From: Actinomortierella ambigua
Taxonomy: Eukaryota; Mortierellomycota; Mortierellomycetes; Mortierellales; Mortierellaceae
Assembly: GCA_016098155.1 (NCBI GenBank)
Contig: JAAAJB010000263.1
Span: 1 to 46,347, forward strand
Reading direction: 5' to 3'
Length of the DNA: 46,347 nt
Part shown: positions 1 through 12,000 of the stretch, piece by piece
Numbering within the stretch: position 1 is the first letter of the stretch
Layout of the letters: each line of letters begins with the position of its first letter
Position numbers and translations under genes: made by a program
Notes under the pieces: generated by a model
The model's database searches: none
What the model was told of the DNA's origin: nothing
Seen by the model: the letters and a program-made list of their open reading frames with translations, nothing else

Positions 1-2
1 GC

Positions 3-290
3 TACACCATCTCCGAGTTCTATCTGCCTCGCTCGGCCAGCTTCGTCAACAACGACCCCCACAAGTCCAGGCTCTCCGTCACCTTCTACGAGACCGGCAA
101 CTGCGGTGGCAAGTGGTCCCGCGCCTCTGGACCCATGAAGAATGGCATCTGGAACTCTTGGGGAAGACTTGGCAGCATCCACTCCCGCGCTGGCTCTGTC
201 TTGGTCCACGGCGCCGAGACCAGCAGCGGCGATGGCAAGATTGACAACTACATGGCCGCTGTCCCTGCCAGCTGGCACAGATCCTGCTAA
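3..290 (+). CDS. 3' end of an unrecognised protein, possibly secreted (partial)
   Basis: An open frame runs in from the left edge and ends at TAA 288-290, giving the last 95 residues. Codon use is strongly C-biased at third positions, as in the core genes here, so it is very likely coding. The tail contains the segments YETGNCGGKW and GRLGSIHSRAGSVLVHGA and ends in ASWHRSC; it has only two cysteines and many Gly, Ser and Trp residues. The glycine/aromatic pattern followed by a short beta-type SIHSRAGSVLV stretch recalls one motif of a beta/gamma-crystallin-like fold, but this is only a resemblance. The start, any signal peptide and upstream exons lie outside the window. It converges on SEN1 across 398 bp. 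No function can be assigned from this piece alone. Confidence 0.55.
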   Translation, partial: YTISEFYLPRSASFVNNDPHKSRLSVTFYETGNCGGKWSRASGPMKNGIWNSWGRLGSIHSRAGSVLVHGAETSSGDGKIDNYMAAVPASWHRSC

Positions 291-688
291 ATGTGCACCC
301 TCGTACACACAGCCGATACCCTGCCTCTTCGCTCTTTCTCTCCCTGCGTATCACTTTCCATATCCAACAGTATTAAACTTGAATCCTGTTCATACCTTGA
401 AAGATAATTCCATGCTCAGTCTCATTCTCACTGAATGGGGCTGTCCTTTATATGTAAACCGTGAAGGGCAAGGGGTGGGTGAGGTGGGGATTAAGACACA
501 GATTTTCTTTGGACACGCTCCGCTCCATGATCGGTACAATTTATGCAAATGTTGCTCTTTACCAATTACAGACGACAGGCGAAGAGAGTGGGGGAAAGAA
601 AAACTAGGAAGGAGAAGATCGGTATACATTAATGACAAAAAAAAAAAAAAAAAAAACAGAGAGAACGTTCTCCCTGCTTTTTTTTTTA
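291..688. other. Convergent intergenic region (3' UTRs of the left-edge gene and SEN1)
   Basis: This 398-bp gap separates two convergent stop codons. It holds an A run around 637-656 and a T run ending at 687 next to the SEN1 stop. Short frames across it lack coding character. No RNA gene or repeat family is visible. Confidence 0.6.
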
Positions 689-3600
689 TTACTTCCTTTT
701 CATCTGTCCAAGAACATCATCCAAGTTGAACGCATTATTGTTCGGCCTATTGCGATCCTGTGGCCGCGACCCTTGTCCTGCAGGTCCTGACGGATAGCTC
801 TTCCGGATCGGTACCACCCCTGCCGCCAGCCGTTCCTTCAGTGCTGTCGCATTCACATGTGGGCCCGTGTTCTTCATGCTTTGCATCGGCTTGCTCTTGA
901 TAAACAGACTCGACCCTCCTCCTCCTCTTCCTCCGGAGGCCATTTTCGGTCGCTTCGCCACCGTGTCTGTACCAGTCCCATTGACACCATCACCGCCCCC
1001 GCGGGACGTGTGGTTTCCAGGACCCGAGACCAATGATGACGGGGTGGGTCGTGTTGCGGACGAGGGAGTGTTGGCGCCATTGCGGGCGGTTGCAGTCGTG
1101 CTAGCACCATCGCTCTCACGATGATCATCGTCATGGTGTCGCTTGCTTCCAGCCAATGGTGTTGTCGTGCTTGCACCGGAGCTGCTAGACGCTGCGGTAG
1201 CAGCAGCAGCAGCATTGATACGCTCCTGCTGTTGGCGTCGGTAGTCTTCAAGGCTGACTTTAGTAGGAGAGGTTGGTGACACGGGTAACTTCATCTCTCC
1301 ACTTTTTGGTGCCGCAACAGTTGTTGTCTTGGCTGCTGGCGACAGCATAGGCGGGCGATCGGGTCGACGGGGTTCCCTCGTCGATCTAGCCTGCACCGGC
1401 TGCAATGGAGCAGAAGAGGCAGCCGCAGCTGGTGGTTGTTCGACCGAAGGGAGTGACGGGTACTTATCAATATCCATCATGTCTTCCATCGTCACCATCG
1501 GCCGTGCAATGGCCACAGCAGTACTGCTCGGCCCACTGGCCCGTCCATAGAGCTCATTCCTCCTGTCAGTTAGTACTGATTTTGAGGTTTGGTGGATCGA
1601 TGAGCTACCAGCGGGTCTAAAGATGTTCTTTGGCGCACCATATCCCCGTCCTGACGAAAACAGGCTGGGATCCACCTAAGAAAAGCGAGGGAGAGAAAGA
1701 GGGAGAGGGAGTTAGTCTATAGAAATTCATCGTTAAAATAGGCGTTCCCCTTTCCTCTCTCCATCAGAGCCTTCCTCTTTCTTCCTCCCCTACTTATCTG
1801 CCTACCTTTGTAAATAATCGACGCGTTTCAGCGTCGGTCACCAAGTCTCCCCAGATGCGTTCCCGTCGAAGGGTGTCAGCATGGCCCAGAATAAAGAGCG
1901 ACTGTCGGGCACGGGTGAGCGCGACGTTCATACGGCGAATGTCGGCCAAGAAACCGACTCGGCCCCCAGACGACGCGCGCACACATGAAAAGATAATCAA
2001 GTCCTTTTCTTGTCCCTGGAAGCCATCCACCGTATTGAAATCAATCGCCTCCAGAATCTCTCGACCGAAATATCGCGAAAAGATCTCCTTCAGCGACCGG
2101 ACTTGTTGCTTGTAGGGCGAAATCACGCCAATACGACCGAAAAACTAGACAGGGAAGAAGGGAAAAGAAAGAAGGTAAATGCATGGACGAGTAAAACAAA
2201 AACAAAAACAAAAAACAAAAAAACAAAAAGGCGCCATAGCGCTTTCGACCTGACTTACGTTGATACCATTGTTGTTATTGCAGAGGTAGCGAATGAGCTC
2301 CACAGCAACCTCTGCTTCGCGTGGGTTGTGCTGCGAGTGAGATATACCGACCCTCTCGCGACCGTCATAGACGTCAAAGAATCTGTAGGGCGAGGTAAGC
2401 TTGTCGCGGTGCCAATCTGCCTTTGTCTTCTCTGCCATACTCGGCCCGTCCTTCAGTAGCGACTGGTAAAACTCGCGTGAAGGGAACACGCTGATATCCG
2501 GGTGCATACGATACTGGATGCTCAGCAAGTAGACCGACGACGGCGAGTTGTTCTGAATGCGGACAAACAAACTCTGGTTGTAGTCGTACTTGGTCGCCAA
2601 CTGCGAGATCACCGTTGGAGGAAGCTGGTTTGGATCGCCGACCATGATGCACCGCTTGCAGTTGTACTTGAGCGGGATCAACGAACTAATCTCGACCGCC
2701 TGTGCCGCCTCATCAATAATGACTGTATCGAACGTAAAGCCCGCGTTGGTGAGCAAGTCATGACCACTGGCGCTGAGCGTCGAGCAGATGACGTCCGCTT
2801 GGCCCAAAATCTTGTCGCGGGCCTCTTTTCTGTCCTTATCCTTCTTTTGCGAGGCCTCGGACTGTTTGGCGCGTGCGGCATCCATCTCCTGTCCATGTTT
2901 CCACTTGGCCTTGTTGATGTTCTTGATCTTGGACTGGAGCTCTGCGACGACCATCATGTCCGTGCCCTCCTTGGCCTGCACTAGTTCCAGACGAGCCTTC
3001 TCCAGCTCCTGATGCAACTGTGATTGCTTGGCTCGAAGCTCGTTCAGCCGCTGCGTGTGCGTCTGAAAGTCGTCCTTGGAATTGCTCTTGGCCTCCAGCT
3101 CCTTGGCAATCAGTGTCTCCAGCGCCACTTCTCGCACTTGGCTGTGGATCGTCTCGAGTGTGCCGACGCGCACCACCTTTGGGATAAACGTCTGCCCGCT
3201 CGTGTTGCGGATCCCGACAATCAAACGTTTGACAATTTCGTCAATCGCCGCGTTCGACGGCGCGCATACCAAGAGACGTCCGACGTCGCCTGACCGAAGG
3301 TTCTCCTCTGTGAAGCGCGCCGTTCGAACCACCGGTGCCGCCGATTTGTTGCGGTCCTCACGGAGTAGAGCACCGACAAGACCGAGAATCGTTTTGGTTT
3401 TACCTGTACCAGGTGGTCTACATTTACACCAAGAGAGAAAAAAGTCGTGAATAAGGATGGTCCGCAAAACTAGTTGCTTAAATGACACGTGTTACAACAA
3501 GCGCATCAATATTGATACATACCCTTGGATGAGTGTAAATCCTTCCTTTCTCTCGATGGCACCAATGATGGCGTGTGCTTGAGGAGTGTTGACCATGTAG

Positions 3601-6600
3601 GTGTCCATAAACGTCTGAATCAGCTGGGTGGATGGTTTAAATGGCTCCCGCATTGGTGGTTCCAGCACGTCAGAGCAGAGCTCATAGTAGCCCATACCAA
3701 CTAGGGCAGCATATTCACGATGCGTAGTGGTGAGGCTAAGAGAGAGCGAGGGCGAGAGACAGGAGCGAAATCAGTCAAATGTCAAAGACAAAGTTGACAG
3801 CCAGCTACTGGCCAATGAACCAAAACATTGATACTTACTTGAGCAGTTTCAGAATGCACCATTTGGTCTGTGGTCGAATAAACAAGAGGGAACTGCCTTC
3901 TTCGATCTTTAGACAGGTTCGAAAGACGACCACACTCTCGCCCTTGTTCTTGGTAATCGATTGTACCTTTGCCAAGAAAGGCTTGGCGCGGGCTGCATTT
4001 CCTGTCGAAGTGAACACATTCTTCGTGTCCTGGTCGTAGATGACCACGACATCCTCGGCCATCAAACTGTTTGCCTTGTCTTGCGGCATGCGCATATGTG
4101 TATCCTGAAAGTCGTCGATGGACATGCGGCTGCTCACGACACCAAAGACAGAGTCTGTTTCCGGATTCACCTCCTCCTTGGCGGCAATCAGCTGTTGCCA
4201 GCACTCGAGCACGAGCAGCGGCTCAAATGCACGCTGATATTCACCAACGTTCTTGAACCGCTTGGGGATCGGACGGTATTCGGCTCCATTAGGCGGCTGG
4301 TCGCCGGTCGCCGATACGTCCCACGAAAGGATCTGCCTGTGAAGGCCAGACAAGTTTGGTGTCAAACGCTGCTTTCGCTGCTGATCCTCCCGAGCCTTTT
4401 GCTGTCGTGCTGCAAAGCTGTCCATCGCTGGCTTGGCGGACGAAATATCGCTAAAGTCCAGTAGCTTAGTCTTGCGTGGTGCTGTCTTTGCCGAAGATGT
4501 TGGTTTGGCCTGCTGGATCGTCTGGGGGAGCATTTGTTCTTGCGCCTCGACCAGGCCCTCGAGACCCGTCTGTCCAGAGTCTGAATCCGCATCTGAATCA
4601 CTTGAACTCGCCTGGTCTTCATTCATCGATGTATGGGCCACCCTTGGTTGAATACGAGCTGCCTCACGAGCCATTCTAGCTGCATCCGCTATGCCAACAC
4701 GCTCTCGTCGATGGTCTTGCCGCATCTGGGATAATTTGCTGCCTTTCTTGATGGGTGTAGCTGCCTTGGGTGCCGGCTTTGAAATATTAAGTTTGAATTT
4801 TGTCAGAGTCGTTGGCAGGGTACGGGGCTTTGGAAGAGGTGCGACCGTTGGCTCGAAAGACAGCTTGGACTGTACAGGCTTCTTTGCTAGGGCCATAAAG
4901 CCGGGTGGCAGGTGAGCCGTGGAAAAGTAAGGGCTCTTTGATGGGCTGGCATGGGACGATGACGGAGGGCCTGGTATGGCAGCGGTGGAAGAAAGAGAAG
5001 AAGGGGTGGAAAAGAATGGTTTTGCTGCTGTAACGGTTTTTGGAGTAGCTGAACGTGCAGCCTTTGGCATCTCTTGGTCAATCTTCATGTCTCCATCAAA
5101 GTCGATATCCTCGAGCTGGGTCTCGTCCAGGTCACCAAAGTCGTCTTCGTCTGACACAACAATAGTCTCGGACTGAGGAATGGTGTCCTCGCGGGAGGGT
5201 CGGCGGCGCAGATCCTGAGGTTTCAGTTTAGGCGATTCATTGGCGGTAAGGTCGATAACCTCCGGCAGCTCGATGTGCCGACTCAGTTGAATCCAGAGGT
5301 CCTCCCGCAGCTGCTCCGACAACAAGGTGGGTATTACTGACTTGTTGGTGGCAATCGAATCCAAGCGGTCATAAAGGTCCTTGCGGATGATCAGATTATG
5401 ATCTGCCAGCAGTTCTAGCGCGGCACAAGTCAGCTTGAGGACTTTGGATGACACTGATTCGTCACGAGCAAAGAGCCACACTGACAAATGCTCAACAGTG
5501 ACAAGCACCTGTTCCAGCGGCATTGTCTCCATCTTGATAGCAGACATAGGCTGCTGGCTGGATTCCAGGACGTCATCGGCTAGACTCGACGCAAAGTCAT
5601 CATCGCCAGCGTCCGGTTTGTCAAACTCGAGCAGTCTCTCCATGGCCTTGATCTCGCCAATCATCACCAGTCCGACATTAAGGAGGACCATCATGGTGTT
5701 GATGACGACCGATTTGACTTCCTGTTGATGCCAATTGCGTCCAGCCTCAAACCCGGCCGCCAACGAAATCCAGATCGAATTCCAGAGTTCCTTGATGAGC
5801 TCGAGATGATGGTTCACCTCCTGGGCCGAAGTGAGCTCGAGGAAAAGCTGCAGGTAGAGTCCACCCTCGCCATCGGTCGAGTTGGACAGGAAGAGGATCG
5901 TGACGGCCTCCTCCAACATGGCAAACAGAGCTGGGGCCGTGGTAGCACCCGGGCTTCCGCGCAAACACCATTCGTTCAAGATGGCGGTCAGTCCTCGCAA
6001 GCTCTCGTCTCCGCCAATCTCCAGGGCCATACGAAGGCACGACGAGCGTTTGACCTCTTTCCAGGCGCTTCGCATCATGAAGAGTGCCTCCGACCGGACT
6101 TCTTCATCGGCCGAGCACCACTGTTTCAGCAACTGGACGATCACGAGCTTGTTCTCGGGCGACAAGAGTTGCGCTACCCATGTATCGCCCTGTTGACGAA
6201 TGCCGCTCAGCAAGATCCTGTTGGACCGCAAGAGAATATCGAGATCGTCATTGTAGGTCTGACAGAGCGCCTGGACAGCTCGGCCAAGGTTTTGATCCTT
6301 CTTGCTGATTTGGGACATGGCAGACTCCTTGAGCTCCACCCGAGGCAGCAAGACCAGATCCGAAAACTTTGCAATCAACAGCTTTTGCCAGTCTCGAATG
6401 TCCGCCTCGGCGACTGGATCAGTGATGGTCTTTGGGATCATGGCATGGACGAGTCGAAACCATGGCTCAGCAACGGGCTTCTTGGGCGCCAGATCCTCCG
6501 CCATGATGTCTTGGGATTTGTACTGAACCGTGTTTTGACTGTAGAGGGCAAAGTTGACCCACATATCCTCCACATCGAGCGCCATCAGACCAGGGACGAC

Positions 6601-8463
6601 CTGCTTTGCCGTGGATTGGATCGAGGCAAATACGGACGAAATTCTGGTCTTTGCCTGGGCGGGCAAGGATGACGTAGAAATGATTTCGTGACCCTTGGCG
6701 AGCAATTCCGACATCCACGCCCAATGCGGCTCGAGCGCCAAGCGAATCAGGGATCCTTCATCCTTGCCACTGGTCTTAAAGAATCGTCGGATAACCTCCC
6801 ATTGATGCGCAAACAAGATAAGGTCGTATTCGAGTAGAAGAGTGTACCTTGCCTTGATCTCCTCCGTCATATCCCCGCTCAGCCGCGACGACATGCGGTG
6901 ACCAATCTTGGCGAGAATCAGGCTGATGGCTACCCTAAGCAGGCGATCCTGATCTTTCGGTTCTTTAAAAGACTTTGCATAGGAAGCGATCCAATGGTAG
7001 GTATCGACATATGGACGCCTGGGAACCTCAACATTGGCCTCGTCCATTCTACAAAACTTTCCTGCTTGGGTCAACACACAAAGATCCAAGGCTGGGTGCT
7101 CGAGAATAACATTGAGATGATGCTCTGCAGCCTGCAGCCTCGCCTCCGCGGAGGATCCCTCCCCGTTCCAGAACACATGTCCAATTGCAGCTGTGAGGGA
7201 GCGCAGACAGGCCAGTGCTTCCATAAACTCGGACTTTGTGTTGTGATCCAGCAAGGTAGTGATAAGTCGCCTTTGGAAGGTTGCCCACATTTTTGGTTTT
7301 GCATCGTTGTCGGCTCGGATGGCATGAATGGAAGTAGCGTGGAGGCAAGCACTGATTCCCCTCCAGACTGCCAGGGGTTGAACGGCAAAGCTTGATACAA
7401 CGGCTTGGTCCTCCGGCGACAGTTGTGGGGGCGCTGTGTAGAGTTGCTCGAGGTGGGCAAAGGCGATGGCAAAGACTTTGTCGAATTGTCTCCAGCTCTT
7501 GAAGGATAGGGCATCGACGGGTCCATCGTTGGAGGATGAGGAGCGCTTGAGATTGCGAACGGCCCACGCACGGCTCTTACTATCGTTGTGCAGCGCGAGG
7601 AAAAAGAGGCCAGGGCAAACCTCATACGACTTTTGAGGTTTTCCTGCGAGTTGTTGATCCAGAGCAGAGGCGAGTAGCTTTGAGGCCGTGGAAGTATGTT
7701 GTGGGTGCAAGAGAAGACTAGGATCGATCATCAGCTCGTTCATGGCGATGGCGAGCTCGATTCTGTCAGCTTTTGCAAGTTTATGCAATGAAGTGACCGC
7801 AAAACGTTCCAGTCTCGGTTGCAGGCGAGTCATATCCCATGCCATCAACATGTCCTCAAAGAGTTTGACCTTGTCTTCGGGGTACACTTTGAGGGATCTA
7901 AAAAGTAACGAGCGGAGAAAAATGTTAATGTTTGTTTTTTTGTGCGTTCTGCTGAGAACAAATGACAGGGGGGGGGTAGACCGACGTTGTTTCAAGGAGG
8001 GTTACCTCTGGCAATAGGCGTGTCGTCCAGCGTGATATTCTGCGAGACAGTCGATGCAGGAGGCAAGGATTTCCTCCATGATGGCCTTGTACCTGCGGAC
8101 AGCTTCATTCTCGGCGATAGCAAAGAGATGGAGCATCTCAAGGGAGACGCGTTTGAGAGTGGGGTGGCACCACCAGTGAAGTGGGCGCTGAGGCATGAAC
8201 AGGGTGAGGGCCCTTATGAGGAAGTCTGCCTCTTGTTCCTGGGTGGGAGGGGTGCCATTGTCGAATGCGGCCAACAATGTGTCGAGTTGGGCAATGAGTT
8301 CCGTGGGAGGAGGATCGTGAGGGCCCCTGTCCGTGGATGTCTGGTTGTGACTATGGAGTTGGTGGTTGCTGTTATTACTGGTGCAGCCGTTGATGTCACT
8401 ATTGTCTGCGTGAGGGATGGGAGCATCCTGCTGGTCAGCTCCAGCGGTGGTGTCCATTCCCAT
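689..8463 (-). CDS. SEN1: Sen1-type superfamily 1 RNA/DNA helicase (senataxin homologue)
   Basis: A nuclear helicase that unwinds RNA:DNA hybrids and terminates RNA polymerase II on non-coding RNAs (family knowledge). Exons on the minus strand are 8463-8006, 7897-3839, 3735-3523, 3417-2259, 2144-1806 and 1675-689. All introns are GT-AG on the coding strand and phases close, giving about 2404 aa (yeast Sen1 is 2231). The N-terminal ~1100 residues are alpha-helical, as in the Sen1 N-terminal domain; an acidic/serine linker follows. The helicase core has NLTTTHREYAAL, P-loop GPPGTGKT (about residues 1577-1584), DEAAQ with GDPNQLPPTV, IGVISPYKQQ, VDGFQGQEKD and VALTRARQSLFILG. A helical insert rich in Lys, Glu and Gln lies between motifs I and II. 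The basic, disordered tail ends DDVLGQMKRK. ATG 8463 is chosen; ATG 8457 is also in frame. It shares a divergent promoter with TOR. Confidence 0.95.
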
Positions 8464-9004
8464 GGTGGTGGTGGGTCGTGGTCAGTTGTCGCTGGTCGGG
8501 GGAGTGAAGAATGAAAAAAAGGAGAAAACGACAGTGAATATCGAACGCCACTACATTATACCTTATGTTGGTGGCCAGATTTTGAGTGGCATCCGAATTT
8601 GAGGCTGTGTCCCAGCGAAAAGCGGAAGGGGTATGGGTGGGAGGTTAAGAGAGAGAGAGACGCTTCTTACTCCGTGACATGGTCTCCGTTCTTTCCATTA
8701 TTGTGTGTCCCACCCCTTCTCTCTCTCTCTCCCCATCTCCCACACACATACACACACACATAAACACACATACACACACACACGCAGACGATATATACAC
8801 ACTCACACGACTCAGCCATCATCTCTCACTCTCATTGTCTCGTGCTGGGTTGCTGCCTCCTCTCTCCCCCGAAGAAACACAACTAGAACTCGGCCTCTTT
8901 ACGCCTCCCTCTCTTTCAGCATTCCATTCTGAGTCTCTTTTACACCACTCCACTCATTCTCACACCAATCTACTGCTGTCTGCAAAGAAAAAGAGCCAGC
9001 AACA
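8464..9004. promoter_or_regulatory. Divergent SEN1/TOR promoter region
   Basis: These 541 bp separate the start codons of two divergently transcribed housekeeping genes and must hold both core promoters and 5' UTRs. A CT run lies at about 8718-8731, a CA-rich microsatellite at 8741-8783, and pyrimidine-rich DNA with several CTCTCT blocks leads to the TOR ATG. The SEN1 side is GT-rich near 8464-8500. I see no clear TATA box. Shared promoter function is inferred from position only. Confidence 0.6.
8741..8783. repeat. CA-rich microsatellite
   Basis: Imperfect dinucleotide repeat of CA units interrupted by TA and AA, in the shared SEN1/TOR upstream region. It lies about 220 bp before the TOR start. 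Confidence 0.9.
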
Positions 9005-12000
9005 ATGAGTCTGGCCACAGCCCCTACTTCCGACACCCTGTCGAAGCTCACCAATGACCTCAAGTCAAAGTACGTGCCTGCTGCAGGCCATTCGCATGCT
9101 TGTGTGTTGTTTCCTTCCCTTCCCTCAGTACTCACATCTTTCACGCCTTATTTCTTTCTTGTTTTTCCCAACAGAAATGAAGAAGTCAGACAATATGCGG
9201 CTCACGCCCTCAAAGAATATGTACGCTACCGTCGCTGATGATGGTGACGATGATACTGATAATGATAGCGAGAGTGAGAATGAGAGTGGGTCAAACAGTG
9301 CCAGCAACGATTCAAAGGAGGTTGCTGAAAAGGAGGGATGGATGTTCTAACCCGAGGGGTGGGTGGGTGGCTCTTTTCCTTCATCTTTAGGTCATGATCA
9401 TGTCCAAAGAACTGGAGGGCCCAGAGCTGAAGAAGTTTTACGGCGAGGTGGAAGGCGCTGTCTGGGCACTTGTCCGCAGTGCCGACAACCAGGACAAGCT
9501 GAGCGGTGCCATGATCATTGGTATGTGGATGACCATGTTGCTATCGCTGTTGTTGTTGTTGTTGTTTACACTATCGTTATCTCCTCTGTCCTTTCTTGCC
9601 CTACTTGTTATTGACCATCTCACTTTCTCTTCCTTGTCTCTCTCTCTCTATTCTAGATAAACTCATTGGCATGGAGGGCGACGAGACCAATGTGCGCTTC
9701 GCCAACTACCTCCGGACGTTGCTTCCAGGCGATGTACAGACAATGACGATGGCGGCCCAGGCGTTAGGTACGTTTGATTCGTCACCTAGTTTTCGTTTGC
9801 GTGGCGCGTGACGACAAGCAAGTCGGCTTTTGCCATGACAAGTTCTGGCCCCTGTGGATATCGCCCTTTCAGCGGTAGAGTGAAGTTCACTCGTGTTTGC
9901 CCTTACTAATATTACTCTTCTTTTTCTTACCTCTTTCTTTCTTTCTTCCTTCTTTTCTTTTTCCTTTTTTCCATTTTCTCAGGCAAATTGGCACAGCAAG
10001 GCACTCAGTACATCGAATACGAGCTTTCACGAGCAATTGAATGGTTAACAGGTATTATACCTTGCTCCGTATTCGCTTATCTTTTAATATTCCTCTCCAA
10101 CCCTATTTAAGGTCGATAAGGTCACTCCATATCGGCCGACGGGCACACATGCCACCTGACCACATATACATTTTATTTTTCTCACCATTGTTTATCCCCC
10201 GTCTTTCCCACCACGCTTGTGATTTATCTAACAAACCTCTTCTTTTCCGATATCCGTACCGCACGTAGATAAACAAGAGGCAAGAAGGCATGCAAGTGTG
10301 CTAGTGTTGGCAGCATTGGTCCGTTACGCCGATGTGTACGTGTATCCTCATGTGGGCGCGATTCTCGACCATATCTGGGTTGCATTCCGAGACCCCAAGG
10401 TAAAAAAAAAAAAAAAAGGTTACCATGGCCCTTTGGCCTTGGGCTTGGCTCAACCCAATCTCACGTGGGAACTATGCGCATTCAAGTGAGCTGAATATTG
10501 ATATCCCCGCACTCCATCCCACATCTTACATATTTAGCAACTCGTCCGTGAAGCCGCAGCAGACGCTCTGAGTGCAGTGTTGATCATTATCGCCAACCGT
10601 GAAAGTCAGCAGAAGACGGGATGGTATGCGCGAATTCACGAGGAGGCACAGCGTGGCCTGCGGATTGCCTCAACAGAAAGCATCCACGGGTCTCTCCTAG
10701 TCTTCCGTGAGCTGCTGTTGCATGCTGGCATGTTTATGAATTCGCGCTACAAGGAGACATGCGAGACCGTGTTCAGATACAAGGATCACCGCGACGGTCT
10801 CGTCAGGAGAGCTGTTGTTTCGCTGATCCCGGACTTGGCCGCCTACAATCCAACGGCATTTGCCCGCGAATACCTGGACAAGTCGATGGAACACCTTCTC
10901 AGCCAGCTTCGTAAGGACAAGGACCGCTCACCTATCAAGGACAAGGATCGCTCTATTGCCTTGCTTGCCATCGGCAAGGTCGCTCTTGTTGCCCGTGCAG
11001 AGATGTCGCCCTACCTGGATGAGATTCTAGTCTCTGTCCACGATGGTCTTCGTCAAAAGAGGTACGTTTATGTTGTTGATCATGATATTGTTCTTGAGAA
11101 AGGGGGAAAATGCCACATACTCATGTCGCTTATTGCCTTGAAAACCTTTCATCGTATAGCAAAAACCGCCTTCAGTCGGACACACCCATCTTCCAATGCA
11201 TCAGCATGCTGGCGAATGCCGTTGGTCATGCTCTCACGCGACATGTGCACGATCTGTTGGAACTCATGTTTGCAAGTGGCCTCAGTGAGCCGCTCCGACA
11301 GGCACTCACGGATCTGGCCAACTGTATACCCCCTCTTCTGCCAACGATCCAAGAGCGCCTGCTCAACATGCTTTCGCTGATTCTCAGTGGTCAGACGTAC
11401 AAGCCTCCAGGGGCTCCGACCAATTATCGCCCCAATCCGGCAAACTCGCCTGCCCGGCGTGAACAAGCACAAGCAGAGCCCAAGGACGTGGATCTCATCA
11501 TCCTAGCACTGGATACCCTGGGATCGTTCGATCTTTCTGGTCATGTGCTCAACGAGTTTGTTCGCGACTGTTGTATCGCCTACCTTGATGACGACAATCC
11601 AGAAGTGCGGCGATCGGCCGCGCAGACGTGCTGTCGACTTTTTGTCCGCGACCCGATCTGCTTCCAGACAAGCGCTCATGCCGTCCAAGTGGTTGGGGAG
11701 GTCTTGGAGAAGCTGCTGACGGTCGCCATTGCCGACCCAGATTTTTTGATCCGCCAGACCGTCTTGGCCTCGCTCGACGAGCGGTTTGACCGGCATCTGG
11801 CCCAGGCAGAGAATGTGCGGTCACTCTTCATCGCACTCAACGACGAGATCTTTTCGATCCGTGAATATGCTATCACCATCATCGGCCGTCTGTCCAACTA
11901 CAACCCCGCCTATGTGATGCCCTCGCTCCGCAAGACGCTCATTCAGCTCCTCACAGAGATTGAGTACTCTTCGGTACCAAGAAACAAGGAGGAAAGTGCT

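Noticed and set aside
3301..3345. GTTCGAACC-like tRNA T-loop motif
   Set aside because: It lies in the SEN1 coding exon and no matching acceptor stem, D-arm or anticodon arm could be built around it.
5725..6672. Plus-strand open frame of 315 codons opposite SEN1
   Set aside because: It is antisense to the long SEN1 exon, which has coherent helical protein sequence and closes in phase with conserved helicase exons; the antisense frame has no family motif.
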